From assembly GCA_907165275.2 (NCBI GenBank), contig OU015664.1, positions 6,348,001 to 6,412,000 of the forward strand: a DNA stretch of 64,000 bases, written 5' to 3'. Below the pieces are notes generated by a model that saw only the letters and a list, made by a program, of their open reading frames with translations, did not search any database and was not told the origin of the DNA. Made by a program: the position numbers and the translations under genes. Numbering within the stretch: position 1 is the stretch's first letter; each line of letters opens with the position of its first letter. Source of the stretch: Zygaena filipendulae. Its lineage: Eukaryota > Arthropoda > Insecta > Lepidoptera > Zygaenidae. Positions 22,350 to 53,930 of the stretch are shown in pieces.

Positions 22350-22391
22350 GAACAACCCACGTAGTGATTATATGATCTTTGGAACAACCCA
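22350..22391. repeat. 22-bp micro-insertion (alpha word, inverted) between 10-bp repeats
   Basis: GAACAACCCA at 22350-22359 and 22382-22391 brackets CGTAGTGATTATATGATCTT + TG. The first 11 bases are the complement of TAATCACTACG. The sister MITE near 63245 reads straight through (GACAACCCAAGTGGG in complement). Confidence 0.75.
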
Positions 22392-22920
22392 AGTGGGCAG
22401 ACACAAGAGGGCTTGGCATCGAATTCAAATTGACAACTTACCTTACCTATTCTTATTCGGATTAAATCGGTATTTTGATATTTTTAACTTTTTGGTGTAG
22501 TGCATTTTTGTGTGGTTTGAAGTAGGTTTTAGTTTTTTAATAAAAATATTCAATGTACAGAAAAGTGGATTCTACTCTTTTAAGTTAAGATTATACTACA
22601 CGACGGATTAAAAATTAAAATTTAGTCATTTAGCTCATTATCAGTATTGCGAATGAAAAAGTAATCGACGACAGAATCCACGTGTGGGTGTGGGGGAGCT
22701 TCCCTGCGCGACACGAATAAACATCTAAAAAAAGTGTTGGAACCGAAATCGGGATTTGACTTAGCTAGTTTTTAACATAAATCCAAATTTAAATAAATTA
22801 AACCTAAAAGTAACATAGGGTAGATTATACCTATTATATCAACCTAACAGTATAGGTAACTACACTACAAACAGGACGTACACTTAACACTAACTTGCAA
22901 ATGCTTCAACGAAAATACAC

Positions 22921-23225
22921 TTGATTAGACAAATAATTAAGAGAGACAACGACACTCGTTTGAGAGGGCATCACTTTAAACTGCAAAGACCCTGCCTCTC
23001 CAGGAATAACCCACATAAACACTTTTTTGCTAACAGAGTGGTTGCACCTTGGAATGGTCTACCGGAAGAAGTAGTCTTGGCACCTAACATCAACATATTT
23101 AAAAACAGATTGGATAAATATTTGATACAATTAAAAGATAAGAAATAGTGTATAACTGGATACAGGCACCTATCAGTTGCATTAACTGCCTGCCTGAATT
23201 ATAAATAAATAATAATAAATAAAAT
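22921..23225 (+). pseudogene. LINE 3' end, copy 1
   Basis: Encodes RDNDTRLRGHHFKLQRPCLS, then HKHFFANRVVAPWNGLPEEV and a stop after KDKK. It is followed by a 3' UTR (AACTGGATACAGGCACCTAT) and an ATAAATA-rich tail. Same element as the longer minus-strand copy at 30763-31645. 5' truncated. Confidence 0.85.
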
Positions 23226-23352
23226 ACGTGAAAAAAAGCCAAGTAAAAATTTGTTTGTACTGAAATTACTAGCGCGACTGTCTCCCGAACCGCAGCGTTT
23301 GTGTCGATCCCCGGGGAGGGCCCCGGCCCCGTGACTGTATGGATTTCATAGA

Positions 23353-26240
23353 CTATTCTGTATTCGTTACTAAACCATCAAAAGGCTTCCATTCTTTTAC
23401 GAATTCCAAAACTTTTTTTCTTTGTATATCACCATATTCTCTTGGCGGATTTTTCCAAAAATGATGGTCTAAATCTAATATACCAGCAACAATTTCCTGT
23501 AAAAAATTAAAGGATATATTTTTAAAACTATAAAACAATTCTGTCATACATAATTTTTGTGAAACTTATGCCGTTTACGCAGCGTAGGCAATGGAAGCTC
23601 TCAAAAGGAATATTTTCCGTTTATTGCAACATTTTTCATTGCTGCTCCGCTCCTATTAGTCGTAGCGTGATAATATATAGCCTAGCCTTCCTCAATAAAT
23701 CGGCTATCTAACGCATTGAATTTTTTTTTAAATCGGACTAGTAGTTCCTGAGATTCACGCAGGTATTCTGGGATACCAAGTACCCTGACAATGTATATGC
23801 AAAATTTCATGATGATCAGTTGAGCCATTAAGGTGTGAAAGCTGACATAGTAGTAGTGACAGACTACTATGTCAGCATGTAGGTAATCATTTCAACAACT
23901 AGGCTTAGTTTCCATTCTGCTTTAGATTATTTTTATTGTGTTAATGGTAACCTACCTCAGCAAAATTTTTCTGGAACAACTGTTGATCTTCTATTATGTG
24001 GGCAAATCCGGGATCCATTCCAAAATCTATCCAGAAATATGGCAATCCCTTAGGTACACACTTACGTATATTTTTCCCTTTTAAATCTATTACTTTCTTG
24101 TTCATAGACCATTCTGCCTCACATTCAAGAATAGCTTTTTTAAAATATATTGCTGCTGCATCTCCAACATCACGTGGAAGGGGTACACAGTTTATAACCA
24201 TATGAGGAAACCTGTGTAATTTTGTTGCAGTTTCATAAAATATGACATCTTTATTTTGAGAGTTAAAGAATCTTGTCAGCCCTCTTCTGTAATCCTAAGA
24301 GAAAACAGATTATGAAAATAAATTTAAAATAATCTTAGTGAATACACGACAAAAGCAATAAGTGAATTTTACAAATATCAATACTATCAATCTATTTATT
24401 ATTAGTCAACAGCAAAAAATTTACCATTATCTCCTCCCAAACATCTTCATCAAGTGACGTGACACATGTTGTATGTTGCAATGTAGAAATAAAACACTGG
24501 CCTTTCACTATTGATTTTGTTGAAGGCAATGCCAAATATACTTTTCTTGCTCGACTGACCATTAGGTGTTTTAACATATTTTTAGATTCCACACAATATT
24601 GACATCCATCCAAAGTCTTTTCGATTTTAACATGTTGGTTAATGGCTCTTTGTCTCTCCCTTTCACTGTCTTTTGATTTATTTATATTTTTTGAAATTTC
24701 ATCCATGAAGATATCTTCAAGGTCATCATTGGGATTTTTGTGTTTGCCAACAACTTTAGCCAGTTGAGCTTCATCATCATAATTTGATCCATATTTTTCT
24801 TGTTGAAACTAAAAAAAAATAAATTACTTACATAATTTATGATAATCAAAAAATATGATAAACAAAATAATTACCAAATCTTTCAAAAGCTTTTAACATC
24901 TTTATGGTAACACTAACCATTTCTGACAAAGTATATTTGTCATCATTACTATAATAGTTCATCCTTTCTCCAGATTTATGTGTTTCTGTTTTTTGCCGTT
25001 TATTTTTACAGTCACCAGAATCCGTTTTTGTCAAAGGTCTGCTGTTTCCAGCACTATTTGTGGATGTTAACAATATACCTGTTTCTTCTTCTAGGTCAGG
25101 ATTTGGATTATGTTTCCTATATTCCCTTGCTGCATCTAATTTTTCTTTAAGATCATTCATAAGCTTAGTATCACCCATTATTTCAGCTTTTACAAGTTTA
25201 GCAGCTAGTTTGTTCATTTTCTCATCACTCAGATATTTTATTTTGTTATTTTTTGTTAAATTTGTCTCAAAATTAGAACTATTGACAATGTTTTCCCTGA
25301 CGACTGTATCGCTGGTGATGGCTTCTTTTTTCCAATTGCTTGACTTTCTGTGTGAGTTTATCTCATTTTGTGTAAAATTATTTGAAGAATCACGTGACAA
25401 TTTTGAATAGTAGTCTTCATCATCTGATGGTTTAACAAATGGTTGTGATTTCTTATGACTATCTAGTTTTTCTGGTAGACCCTTACCTCCTTCTTTCCAA
25501 TATGGATTTAGTTCTCGGACACTAGTACGTGGATTATATGACTGCATTTGATTTTTGTTTTTATGTTTATCTTTTGGTCTGATGTCATCTTTAGTGTAAG
25601 TTTTTAACATTCCGGTCATGGACATCCAATCTTCTCTCACCTCACGAATTGGTGAAGTCTTGCATTGAGCCATATCTTTTTCTACCCATTCATCAGACTC
25701 TGAGCTACTTGATCTTGAAGACTGGAAACAAATACAATTTATGTTTCACTAAGAAAATTATATTTTGAAATGACAAACATAATGCCCAATGCCTTGCATT
25801 TTCTGGCAGTTCTGACTGAGATTTAAGACCAAACAAATTACTATGTCATTGCATTACCCACTGACAGTATTCTAGATGTGGATGATCAATATAACTATGG
25901 TCAACTACAGTAGTAATTCAGTCTTTTGATTGGAAGTTTATCTAATTATTGCCAATCTATTGTTATAACATAAAGCAAAAACAGCAAAACTCTACACATA
26001 CCTAGCTATTTCTTAAAAATAAAAATGAGTGAAGTACTTAAAAGTTAAAACATTCTTCCAAGAGAAGATCACTGTGTGGTGTTCTTACTTCGGATGAATA
26101 ATAGGTACATAATTGATTAGTGCAGGATCCAAAGGGAGTACTAAATTGATACTCACGTCGTTACTTTTAGATTGATATTTCGTTTTGCGCCGTACATGTT
26201 CTTTGTGGATTTGCTTCCTCTTTTTTATTTTATCTTCCAT
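23353..26240 (-). CDS. CWF19L2: CWF19-like protein 2 (spliceosome-associated)
   Basis: Five exons: 26240-26157, 25721-24875, 24798-24425, 24294-23956, 23496-23353; 595 residues. The N-terminus is basic (MEDKIKKRKQIHKEHVRRKT), followed by a long low-complexity charged region and then EKYGSNYDDEAQL. The CwfJ C-terminal domain 1 starts near CQYCVESKNMLKHLMVS (C376, C379, H388) and includes SLDEDVWEEIM. Domain 2 reads LPYFWIDFGMDPGFAHIIED and ILDLDHHFWKNPPREYGD. This domain pair defines the CWF19 family, linked to late spliceosome and intron-lariat turnover (family knowledge). The exon 3 acceptor was placed at CAACAAG/AAAAATATGG because the nearer AG breaks the frame. A Gln replaces the first His of the HIT-like motif (KGQCFISTLQH). 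Intron 4 contains a decayed SINE. Confidence 0.95.
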
Positions 26241-26261
26241 GATTTACAAGCACAAATTAAT

Positions 26262-26375
26262 AAGACTTATGAAGTGAGCACCAGCACAAATTAACCACAA
26301 ATTAACTAGACTTAAGTCTAAAGATTAACCAAATAACCACAAATTAACTAGACTTATGATGTCTAAGGACAGATA
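26262..26375. repeat. Cluster of gamma-word units upstream of CWF19L2
   Basis: Three related units CACAAATTAA(C)TA.GACTTA lie within 115 bp just 5' of the CWF19L2 start codon. The middle one, 26298-26323, is bracketed by exact 8-bp ATTAACCA repeats (26290-26297, 26324-26331) and contains the palindrome AGACTTAAGTCT. The same word is in the 5' flank of DNAJC17 (11910). Confidence 0.65.
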
Positions 26376-27236
26376 GGAATCTGACAGTATTTTGAGGGGT
26401 CGTTAGAGATCCACCAATCGCAGAAGTTGACAGAGCCACAGATAAAAATATTTGTGTTGTTCATGTCGATAAAGTTTATCGATACTAGGGATGTCAATAA
26501 GTAGTGTCAATCATTATGATTTGTATTTTCATTTTTTTAGGAGAGTGACTGATCTGTTTATGTTTTTCTCTAAACATTTAATCGAACTAATTTACGTAGT
26601 GTTATATGCGTAGCCGTAGTTTTGGCGGGAACGTTTAGCTAACAACGGAACAAGATAGTATGGAGTGATCTCATGAAAAAGTTTTAGAGCTTTTATAGTG
26701 AATTGCATAAAAAAAACGTGTACCTAGTAAAACATAAATACAAAACTGCATATAGTAGTTAATAACACTCATGTAGTAGGTAAACTATAATAGCAGCTGA
26801 TTCAACTTCCAGTTTCCCCGCCACGTTAACATGATGATTAACGAGAAATTATAAACTGATGGAGTAGTGCGCAGATGTAACCATTTGCTTTAATGCGTTA
26901 AAATTAGCACGATAATGATTATGGCGCTAGTAACACTAACGCTAACGCTGGTGGAGCAGTACCATAATATAAAATACCTACATTGATCTAATTATTTTTA
27001 CTTGAAACTGACTAAATGCATTATATTATGCGAAAGTCCATAAAAAAGAGGAAATAAAGATAAAGGCGACATCAAGTTTTAGTTTGGAACAACTGACAAA
27101 ATATATCAGCTAGTATATTTTCTATTTTACACTGAGCAAAATAATATAATCACTACGTTTTAAGAGTCGGCACTTTCATACTAATCTCTGAAATCTATGA
27201 AGGCGTTTTGTGCCAACCTTATCCTTATCAATATTC

Positions 27237-27278
27237 AATTGGGCCACAAACTTCTTAGAGATACTACCGTGAATCGGG
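27237..27278. repeat. 28-bp micro-insertion (beta word), imperfect 7-bp flanks
   Basis: Insert 27244-27271 carries CACAAACTTCTTAGAGATAC + TACCGTG. Flanks AATTGGG and AATCGGG differ at one base. A further beta word at 28893-28916 faces a TAGTTTGTGG complement about 35 bp downstream. Confidence 0.5.
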
Positions 27279-27571
27279 CTTGTTACACTATAGGGAATCT
27301 AAATCGGCTACAATTTAGGATCAGTGAGTGTGTGAGAGAGAGAGAGAGTGATCACACTACATTAAATTGTAGGTACCCTAAATTGACTACTCTAGGGTAC
27401 ATTTTATAGTGCTAACAGACGTTCGAATTTGGTACAGGCCGCAGAACCGGCATGTACCCAGGGCCGTAAAACTGTTAATAAAAAATAAATAAAAGGTAGG
27501 TAGGTAGGTAATTGGTAAGTGGCAATAAAATAACTAGGTAGGTACCTACCTACCTAAATAATTTGATCTAT

Positions 27572-27806
27572 CGGCCGCACTCAGAGTCGACTTAAATGAT
27601 TACTTAGTTATGTATAGATTTTTAAAACAAAACTGCCGCAATCAGAGACGTTCAGTAAATTAATATTAATTGGCATTTAATGAGATGTAACTTAATTGGT
27701 TAAATGCCAATTAACATTAATTTATTAAACTTGTCTGATTGCGGCAGTTTAGTTTTAAAAATCTATTTTTAACTAAGTAATCATTAAAGTCGACTCTGAG
27801 TACGGA
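27572..27806. mobile_element. Palindromic MITE, CTGATTGCGGCAG family, copy 1
   Basis: 235 bp, nearly a perfect inverted repeat with ends CCGCACTCAGAGTCGAC and inner AAACTGCCGCAATCAGA. Copies: partial 54256-54393 and complete 58420-58657. Non-coding. Confidence 0.85.
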
Positions 27807-28413
27807 GGTAAGTCTCAGGGCTGGCAGATCGTATATTTGGATACAAAATATGTATAATCGGACGGTTCATTCTGTATAATATGATACAAAAGAAAATATG
27901 CATGAAATGGAATGGAGTTCGCCTCTTGCTTTTTTTCGAGGTTTGAGATTGAGATAACTTTAGAAATTGCCAACTTGACAAACTATGATAAAATGTGTGG
28001 CTATGGTTCATGATTATGACCTGTGACATTTGTGACCGCTTGAATTTCGTTTGGTAGTCTAATCTGGGCCCTTATTCACTATGACCAACAACATGTCTTG
28101 CCCATAACAGGCGTCCCAAAAACGCATTACCAAACGTTCTAAATGCCAAAATATTAGAAATCATTATTCTGTATGCTAGAAGAAACGTTGTAAATGTAAG
28201 TATTGATGTATTCTTTTGGAGTGAAACTTCTTTGATTACGACTTACGAGGGAAAGGCAATTTTTGTGGCGCGTTATCTTAACGCGCCGTGTTATGGTTGT
28301 AACTTTTAGTAAATAAGAGCCCTGTGGAGCTTTTCTTTCTTAAAACCGTATATCCGCGATTTATTTGCTGGCAGCCCTGTTAAGCCTAGTAATTTGTGTT
28401 GGTGACTGTGTTT

Positions 28414-28868
28414 GTTCTGTGGATTTGGGTGCGTTGTTTGGTTAAAATTTCACTCGTTTGAGTTGCAACGCCACAGAACGATCGAGTTGTTTTTATAACC
28501 TCAAAATATTTGAAATTTCAGGCGCCATTTGTTTTCTCTCAACTCACATTGCGAATAAGACTGTTTTACATCCAATTATAAACTTTTTGTGACTACGGCA
28601 CCTCCCCTTTGTTCGTAAGAACTCCGATTGATTTCTTTTTCGACAAATCCGGTTTTTGGCGCAAACTTTGACACTTACAATACATAGCTGTCAGAGTGAA
28701 AATTAAGGATGCTTCGGAAATGGTTATTTGGTTGCTGCACTCTGAGCCACGGAACGGGTGAAACTACGCTCTGACAGTTTTAGAGTAAAATTTCGCCAAG
28801 CCACAGAACGGGTATAGAGCGCGCTCGAGCGCGTTCGAGTGCATTCGTGCGAATCCACGGAACGCACC
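28414..28868. mobile_element. Foldback MITE, GTGCGTTCC family, copy 2
   Basis: Shares ACAGAACGATCGAGTTGTTT and AAACTTTTTGTGACTACGGC with copies at 14617 and 56084, and ends GAATCCACGGAACGCACC. Includes short inner repeats (GCTGTCAGAGTGAAAATTAA / ACTACGCTCTGACAG). Confidence 0.8.
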
Positions 28869-29361
28869 TTTGGTGTGGTGACCTTTTTTTTAGACCACAA
28901 ACTACTTAGAGATACTGCTTTCGACCGCTTTCGACTTATGCTAGTTTGTGGTGGTAACTTAAGTTATGGTGTAATTTATAGGATGCCGTGGAATTAGTCT
29001 GCAAATTGGTATTCGACATTCGTCTGACTGGTGTTAGGTTATATAAAGCAATATTATATTACTTTTCGGTTGGTTTTGAGGTTCGTAATCTGTTATTTAC
29101 TTACCTACGCTTTCGATAATATCGCCAATAATGAGCTAGTGGTGTGGTTTATGTTGTTGTTATTGTTAGATGTGGTGTTGTACCTACATAGCAATTGATT
29201 GTGGATACTTTGGAAATAGAAAGTTAATCTTTATGTACTTTGCTTTCTTTTTTTTGTATCTCTAACACTTTCAATGAACTTAGTAATGTACCTAGTGAAT
29301 GCTTTGCTGATAATACAGCAGCTGGAATCTAAATGCTTTTATTATTTGCAGTTTGTGAACA

Positions 29362-38996
<9,635 letters not shown>

Positions 38997-39087
38997 GTAT
39001 CCTTATCCTACTAATATCTCCTTTTTGCCGCACCAAATATAATAACATACTATGCTGTAACTTTTACTGTATAATTATGTGCTGGTA

Positions 39088-39093
39088 AATAAA
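39088..39093 (+). terminator. Candidate poly(A) signal of mbt
   Basis: AATAAA 92 bp after the mbt stop codon, preceded by a U-rich stretch. Alternative 3' ends further into the AT-rich DNA to about 42 kb cannot be excluded. Confidence 0.5.
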
Positions 39094-39114
39094 AATTTCT
39101 TTTATTTATTTATT

Positions 39115-39290
39115 TATTTATTATAAATGTGAAAGTGTGGATGTTTGTTACTCAATCACGCAAAAACTGCGGAACGGATTTGGATGAAAATTTGGCATGC
39201 ACGTTGTCAGGGGTACAGAGAAGAACATAGGGTACTTTTTATCCCGAAATTCCCGCGGGAACTCCGAAATTAACGCGGGGAACAGCTACT
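39115..39290 (+). repeat. SINE-like repeat (complete reference copy)
   Basis: Runs ATTATAAATGTGAAAGTGTG, AACGGATTTGGATGAAAATT, GGGTACTTTTTATCCCGAAA to ACGCGGGGAACAGCTACTT. Uninterrupted across the point where the sister at 30615 holds a LINE. Confidence 0.75.
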
Positions 39291-39947
39291 TATAAATAAA
39301 TAATTGGTTCAAAATAAAATTTGTGTATTCGCATGAATCTGTGGCACCTACGATAAGATGTGGCATTTTTAGTTTGTTAACCGCAGATTGGCCATGTTGG
39401 CCTAAAACGGTAGTAAGTGGCATGAAGTCATACCATTAAGTTGTGCTTAGTTTAAAATTCTCCAAACCCCGACTCCGGTTCCAAAGAAACTGGTGTGCGG
39501 CGCTACTCGTCGCTCTTTTATCGGATTGAGAAAATATCAACACCGCCGGTTCATCTGTTTTGCGTAAAAAATGAAAAATTAAAGTTGTCGCTTAGGACGC
39601 TTCGAAACAGATAACCACTGGTGAACCGCCCCGGGGTTTTCATACTTATATATTTTATGATTAACAGCAAAAGATGAATCAAAGTCAGTAGGTTGATTCA
39701 AGTATTTTGACTTTATTGTTTATTTTGACTTCAAAATAGTACCTAATAAGGCTATGATAGTTGTTTTCCTGAAAGTCCTCTATCTTCTAACCTTAGTGTG
39801 GTGTAAATTTGACAAGGTAACGGAGTGGTGATAATATTTGAATTTTTTTTTTTGTTTTAGGTAATTTTTGAATAGTAAGCAAGAATATGTGAAACCAGTG
39901 ATACTCGTTTCGACAAACGAGTAAATTGCACGCTAGTACCTACAAAA

Positions 39948-40270
39948 GGCTATTTGACTATTTTTTTTTCTTAGTCCGTCTTGTAGATTAATAAAAAATA
40001 TTGGACACGTATTTTTTCTTTTTTTACGTAATCAAAAAATAACAGAGATACATTGAGTTGAAATTTCGCGTGACGTCACTAACTAGTGCAGTTTGTATGG
40101 CGGCTTGTAGCGGTAAGTGACGTCACGAGCCCCCACCCTAAACTTTAATGCCTTTTATCTCTGTGTATTTTCATTTATTTGAAAAATAAAAAAATACGTG
40201 TCTAATGATTTTTAATTTTCTAAAAGACGGACTAATTAAAATTTTGATTTTCAAAAGTTGTCAACATCCC
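39948..40270 (+). mobile_element. CRE-carrying MITE, copy D
   Basis: 323 bp, inner TTAGTCCGTC (39971) to GACGGACTAA (40235), outer end GTTGTCAACATCCC, with two TGACGTCA sites. Confidence 0.85.
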
Positions 40271-42320
40271 TAATAAATTTCACAGTAAATTATTATCATA
40301 CAGAACACAATAAACGTAAATCATGACAAAAAATGTGCTTTAATATAATAGTACAGGTAATAATTACCTATCTAATAATATGACAACATTGTTTATTGTT
40401 TGTCTATTACTGAAAGGCACTATTGGTGTAAAATCAATAAAATTTAAGTATAGCGTGTTTATTTTCCAAATATGCATTTAGTCATTCCGTTTTCTTTAAC
40501 TTTAGCATCTATAGATGATCTTTTATATAAAAGCTATTTCTATACTGTTTGTCAATTCTGCCAGATTTATTGTACAAAATTCTAATCTATGACATACCTA
40601 ATTATGGTTTTTGTTTGCGAGAGTATAGTTTGGCTGTTTTATAACAAACTTTTTTCAATATATTATTATAAACATAAATTATAACATTCGGCGAAAGCTT
40701 ATTTATTTCATTCCATAATGAAATTAATTATATTGAGTCGATGAAATGTTTATCAAATATTTTTTATTGTTTTTTATTATTGCCATATAAAATTGTTGAT
40801 TATACACGATAAATTTTGTTGTAGGCTAATATATAAGGTACTTAAGAATTAAGTTAGACTTTTAACTGTTAGAAAAGAAATGATTAGTAAAACTGTATCC
40901 CATCCATTTTGTTGTGTCAAAATATGAAATCTGTAGCCTAGCTGGGACTAAATGATATACAAAGTGACTAATGATAACTCTCTTATAACCTAAGATATTG
41001 TAGCTTTAATAGTGTTGCTACATTTGTGAATAAGATAATCGAAATACTCTATTTTTCTTTGTAATAAAATTTAATTATTTTACTGTATTAGTGATTAGAA
41101 CTGATCACAATTTTGATTGTTTTTGGAGTATTTTCAAAATATTATCATACGCTTTATGTAAATAAAAACGATATTTATTGACGAACAAAAACCATTGACC
41201 GTACTTACATTTCTGGTAAATTGCGGATCTTCAATCTTTTTTGATAGGACACAAGATTTTGACATGCCAATGCGGATTATCTTGATTTTGTAAAAACTAA
41301 TGGATTGCAAAACTTTCCCCAGTAGATAAGTGCCACATTGTCCTATTAAAAGCCTTAAGTGAGTTGTTAAAAAAAAAATACAAGCAAATACAGGTTTTGG
41401 CGATAACTTCTTGTAGAGTCTGATAGCAAATTTAATTTATAGTAAAAATGGTGTTCTTAATGTTATGCATAGAAAATGTGCTTTGAAACGTCTCTATTTT
41501 TTTCAAATTGGAACTCATCAATTTTAATCAGTATTAATCATGTTACAAAATAATCACTATTGCTTATGTACTTACTAATTTATGAAAATTACTATATTTT
41601 AGTTAATAATATTATTTACTTTAGTATATTATTATAAGTGGTTAATATCTTTTCCATTCTATGAATCTTACATTCCACGATATAACTTTAAAATGATTTT
41701 TTGTCTATTTACATTATGGAACTCAATATTTAAAAGGAGTCACAAATAAGTTGTTATGACCTTGAGTCTGCCTTTTGCATCGTGTGCCTTTCTATAAAAA
41801 ACGTTAATAGCAACATCTCGTTTGATTGTATGGTAATTTAGGTAGATATTACGTCTTGTAGAACTAGATAGCATGCCTTATTGTAGAATCGCAATGAAAT
41901 CCAATGTAATATTATGGCATACAAAGCTATTCCAATTATTTATTTTAAATATTAAAATAACCATAGGCAGCTAGAAAGAGATTAAAGTTTTACAAAATTT
42001 ATTAAAATTAAATTACTGTTTAATTAATGGAATTAGTGCCTTAACACAACCTATAGAGCTTTATTTATGCACATTTTGCACCTGATGTCTAAGTACTTTG
42101 TAAGAATGTATCCATGTGCATTGTATTTATTATGGTATCCCACACCAGTGTTAAAATGATTTTTTTTCTTTACCGAATGTTACAAGATATAAGTAAAACA
42201 TTAGTCTAAGCCGTTTTAAAACATTTAATAACTTTAGAACTTTTTCGATCCCACACCGAATGTTATGTAGGTTAGTTTGGGAGCACCCTTATGTACTTAC
42301 TAGGCGTGGGGAAATTGAAG
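40271..42320. other. Very AT-rich stretch, no coding sequence seen
   Basis: About 2 kb of AT-rich DNA with no domain-bearing frame, no clear TIRs and no SINE. It could be an extended 3' UTR of mbt or intergenic spacer between two convergent genes (mbt plus, PSMC4 minus). Confidence 0.5.
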
Positions 42321-42327
42321 TAATATT

Positions 42328-42506
42328 GTGCGCCACACATAGAAGCCGGAGGCGAAGTGAAGGCAAAGGCGTGTATTTTGTATCGTTTAAGTTTGTATGA
42401 AGCACTACACACTCGACGCTCCGGATCGTGTGTAGTGCTTCACACAAAATTAAACGATACAAAATGCACGCCTTCGCTTCGCCTTCGGCTTCTGTGTGTG
42501 GCGCAC
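42328..42506. repeat. GC-rich 179-bp palindrome
   Basis: GTGCGCCACACATAGAAGCC at the left pairs with GGCTTCTGTGTGTGGCGCAC at the right. Pairing continues through CGTGTATTTTGTATCGTTTA and GAAGCACTACACAC to a short loop near 42415. Foldback MITE; conspicuous in AT-rich DNA. About 670 bp downstream of the PSMC4 stop codon. Confidence 0.85.
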
Positions 42507-43173
42507 TTAAATGCCGATAGCGGCAGGGCGGCGCTCTTTGATAAGTTAATAAGGATTGAAGAATAAGGATTGAAATTTTGTTTATTTCCAAGAAATAGAG
42601 AGGCGAGAGGCCTTCGCCAAAATGCGATACTTATATTTTATTTGATATGGTTTTAAAGTGAATTGGCAAACGTGCGAGGCGGTTTTGTGTAATTCTTAAA
42701 TACCTGAGATTATCTAATTGTGAGAATTGAAGGAGCTCACGCTAAAATCGCTTCCATTGTTAGATAGGGAAGATATTGACAATAATGTTTATCATACTTT
42801 GGAAAGTTGTTACATCTCCAAGAAATACTGGACTATTGCATCCACGATTAATGTAAATAGGTGATATGTTGTTATTCGCATCACAAATCTTAATAAAATC
42901 ATTGCGATTATTTGTGTACCTTTCCATATCAGTATGTCAATATCATGTTTGTATAGGTGTATATGCCAAATACTTGTAATAAAATTATAAAATCACATTG
43001 TTTATAAGATTTGTTATAAATTACATTATTTCAAACATCAGTTAATGTTTAATGATCCAATCCTGGTTATCAATAAAAAACAAAAAAAAAACACTGCACA
43101 TCTATCAATTTAAATCCGAGATATATTTTTTAATTACATAAACAATACATAATATCATTATGAAACTTCGTAG

Positions 43174-53101
<9,928 letters not shown>

Positions 53102-53930
53102 TTTATTTTCAAATTAATGTATTGACACACGAAAAAGGCAAAATCGAAAATTATTCACGATGAGAAATTGAGAATGACTGTCAAAACTCAAAATTATTGT
53201 TATTTTTTTTCACTAAATTTACCTCTTAAGGCAGAGAAACCGAAGTCCATACAGCCAGATCATATGCTTTTCTTTCTTCTTTTGGACTTTCGCATATAAT
53301 GCATTTAGCCAGTTTCAAGTACTTAAAGTTAAATAGATCTACGAATTTTCTATTAAAATGCTTCGTTGTACGGTTTGTAATTGCAAGCCACGGTACGCAT
53401 AGCTTGCAAGAACTTTCTCGGAGCTCTTGGAGGAAACCGTAGAAAACAATGTCTTCTTCTTCTTCTTTAATAATGGCGTCTATAATTATAATTTGCCAAT
53501 GACAATGTTTCTTAATAATAACAATCTTTTCATCTACTTCTTCAATTATGGCGAATCGCCAATGACAATGTTAGATTGTTCCCCAAGTTAAAACATGGCT
53601 CTTTTGAAAGTCAGTTTCCTGCTCAGGGTCCAAAATAGATGCTGAAAAGTGACTGAAATAACGAAAAACGTGACACGCGTGTTTTCGATACGGCTTTCAC
53701 TCGTCAACAACCGAAAACAATGTCATAAATCTTCTTGAGCACATACAAAACCGTCACTGTAAAAATTATTGTCCAATACAGAACCTTATAACTCAACAAA
53801 ATCCATTTTTAACAATTTTTTATCGACATGAAAATAAATTTAGCTTTTGAATTTTGAATTTTACCTATTTACATTGAAATACATCGGTGAGATGCATTTA
53901 GATGCTTTACCAGGACTTCTCGAAGCAATA

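Larger units (their letters stand above)
22130..22535. mobile_element. Foldback MITE, CCGATTTAATCC family, copy 1
   Basis: Long inverted arms around CCGATTTAATCCAAAAGAC / complement, with ATTATTATTGGTTTGTGCTG near the centre. Copies 2 and 3 lie at 32895 and 63075. This copy has been invaded twice by alpha-word micro-insertions (22264-22301 and 22350-22391). Confidence 0.75.

Noticed and set aside
42289..42591. Two similar 69-100-codon frames on opposite strands
   Set aside because: Created by the 179-bp palindrome.
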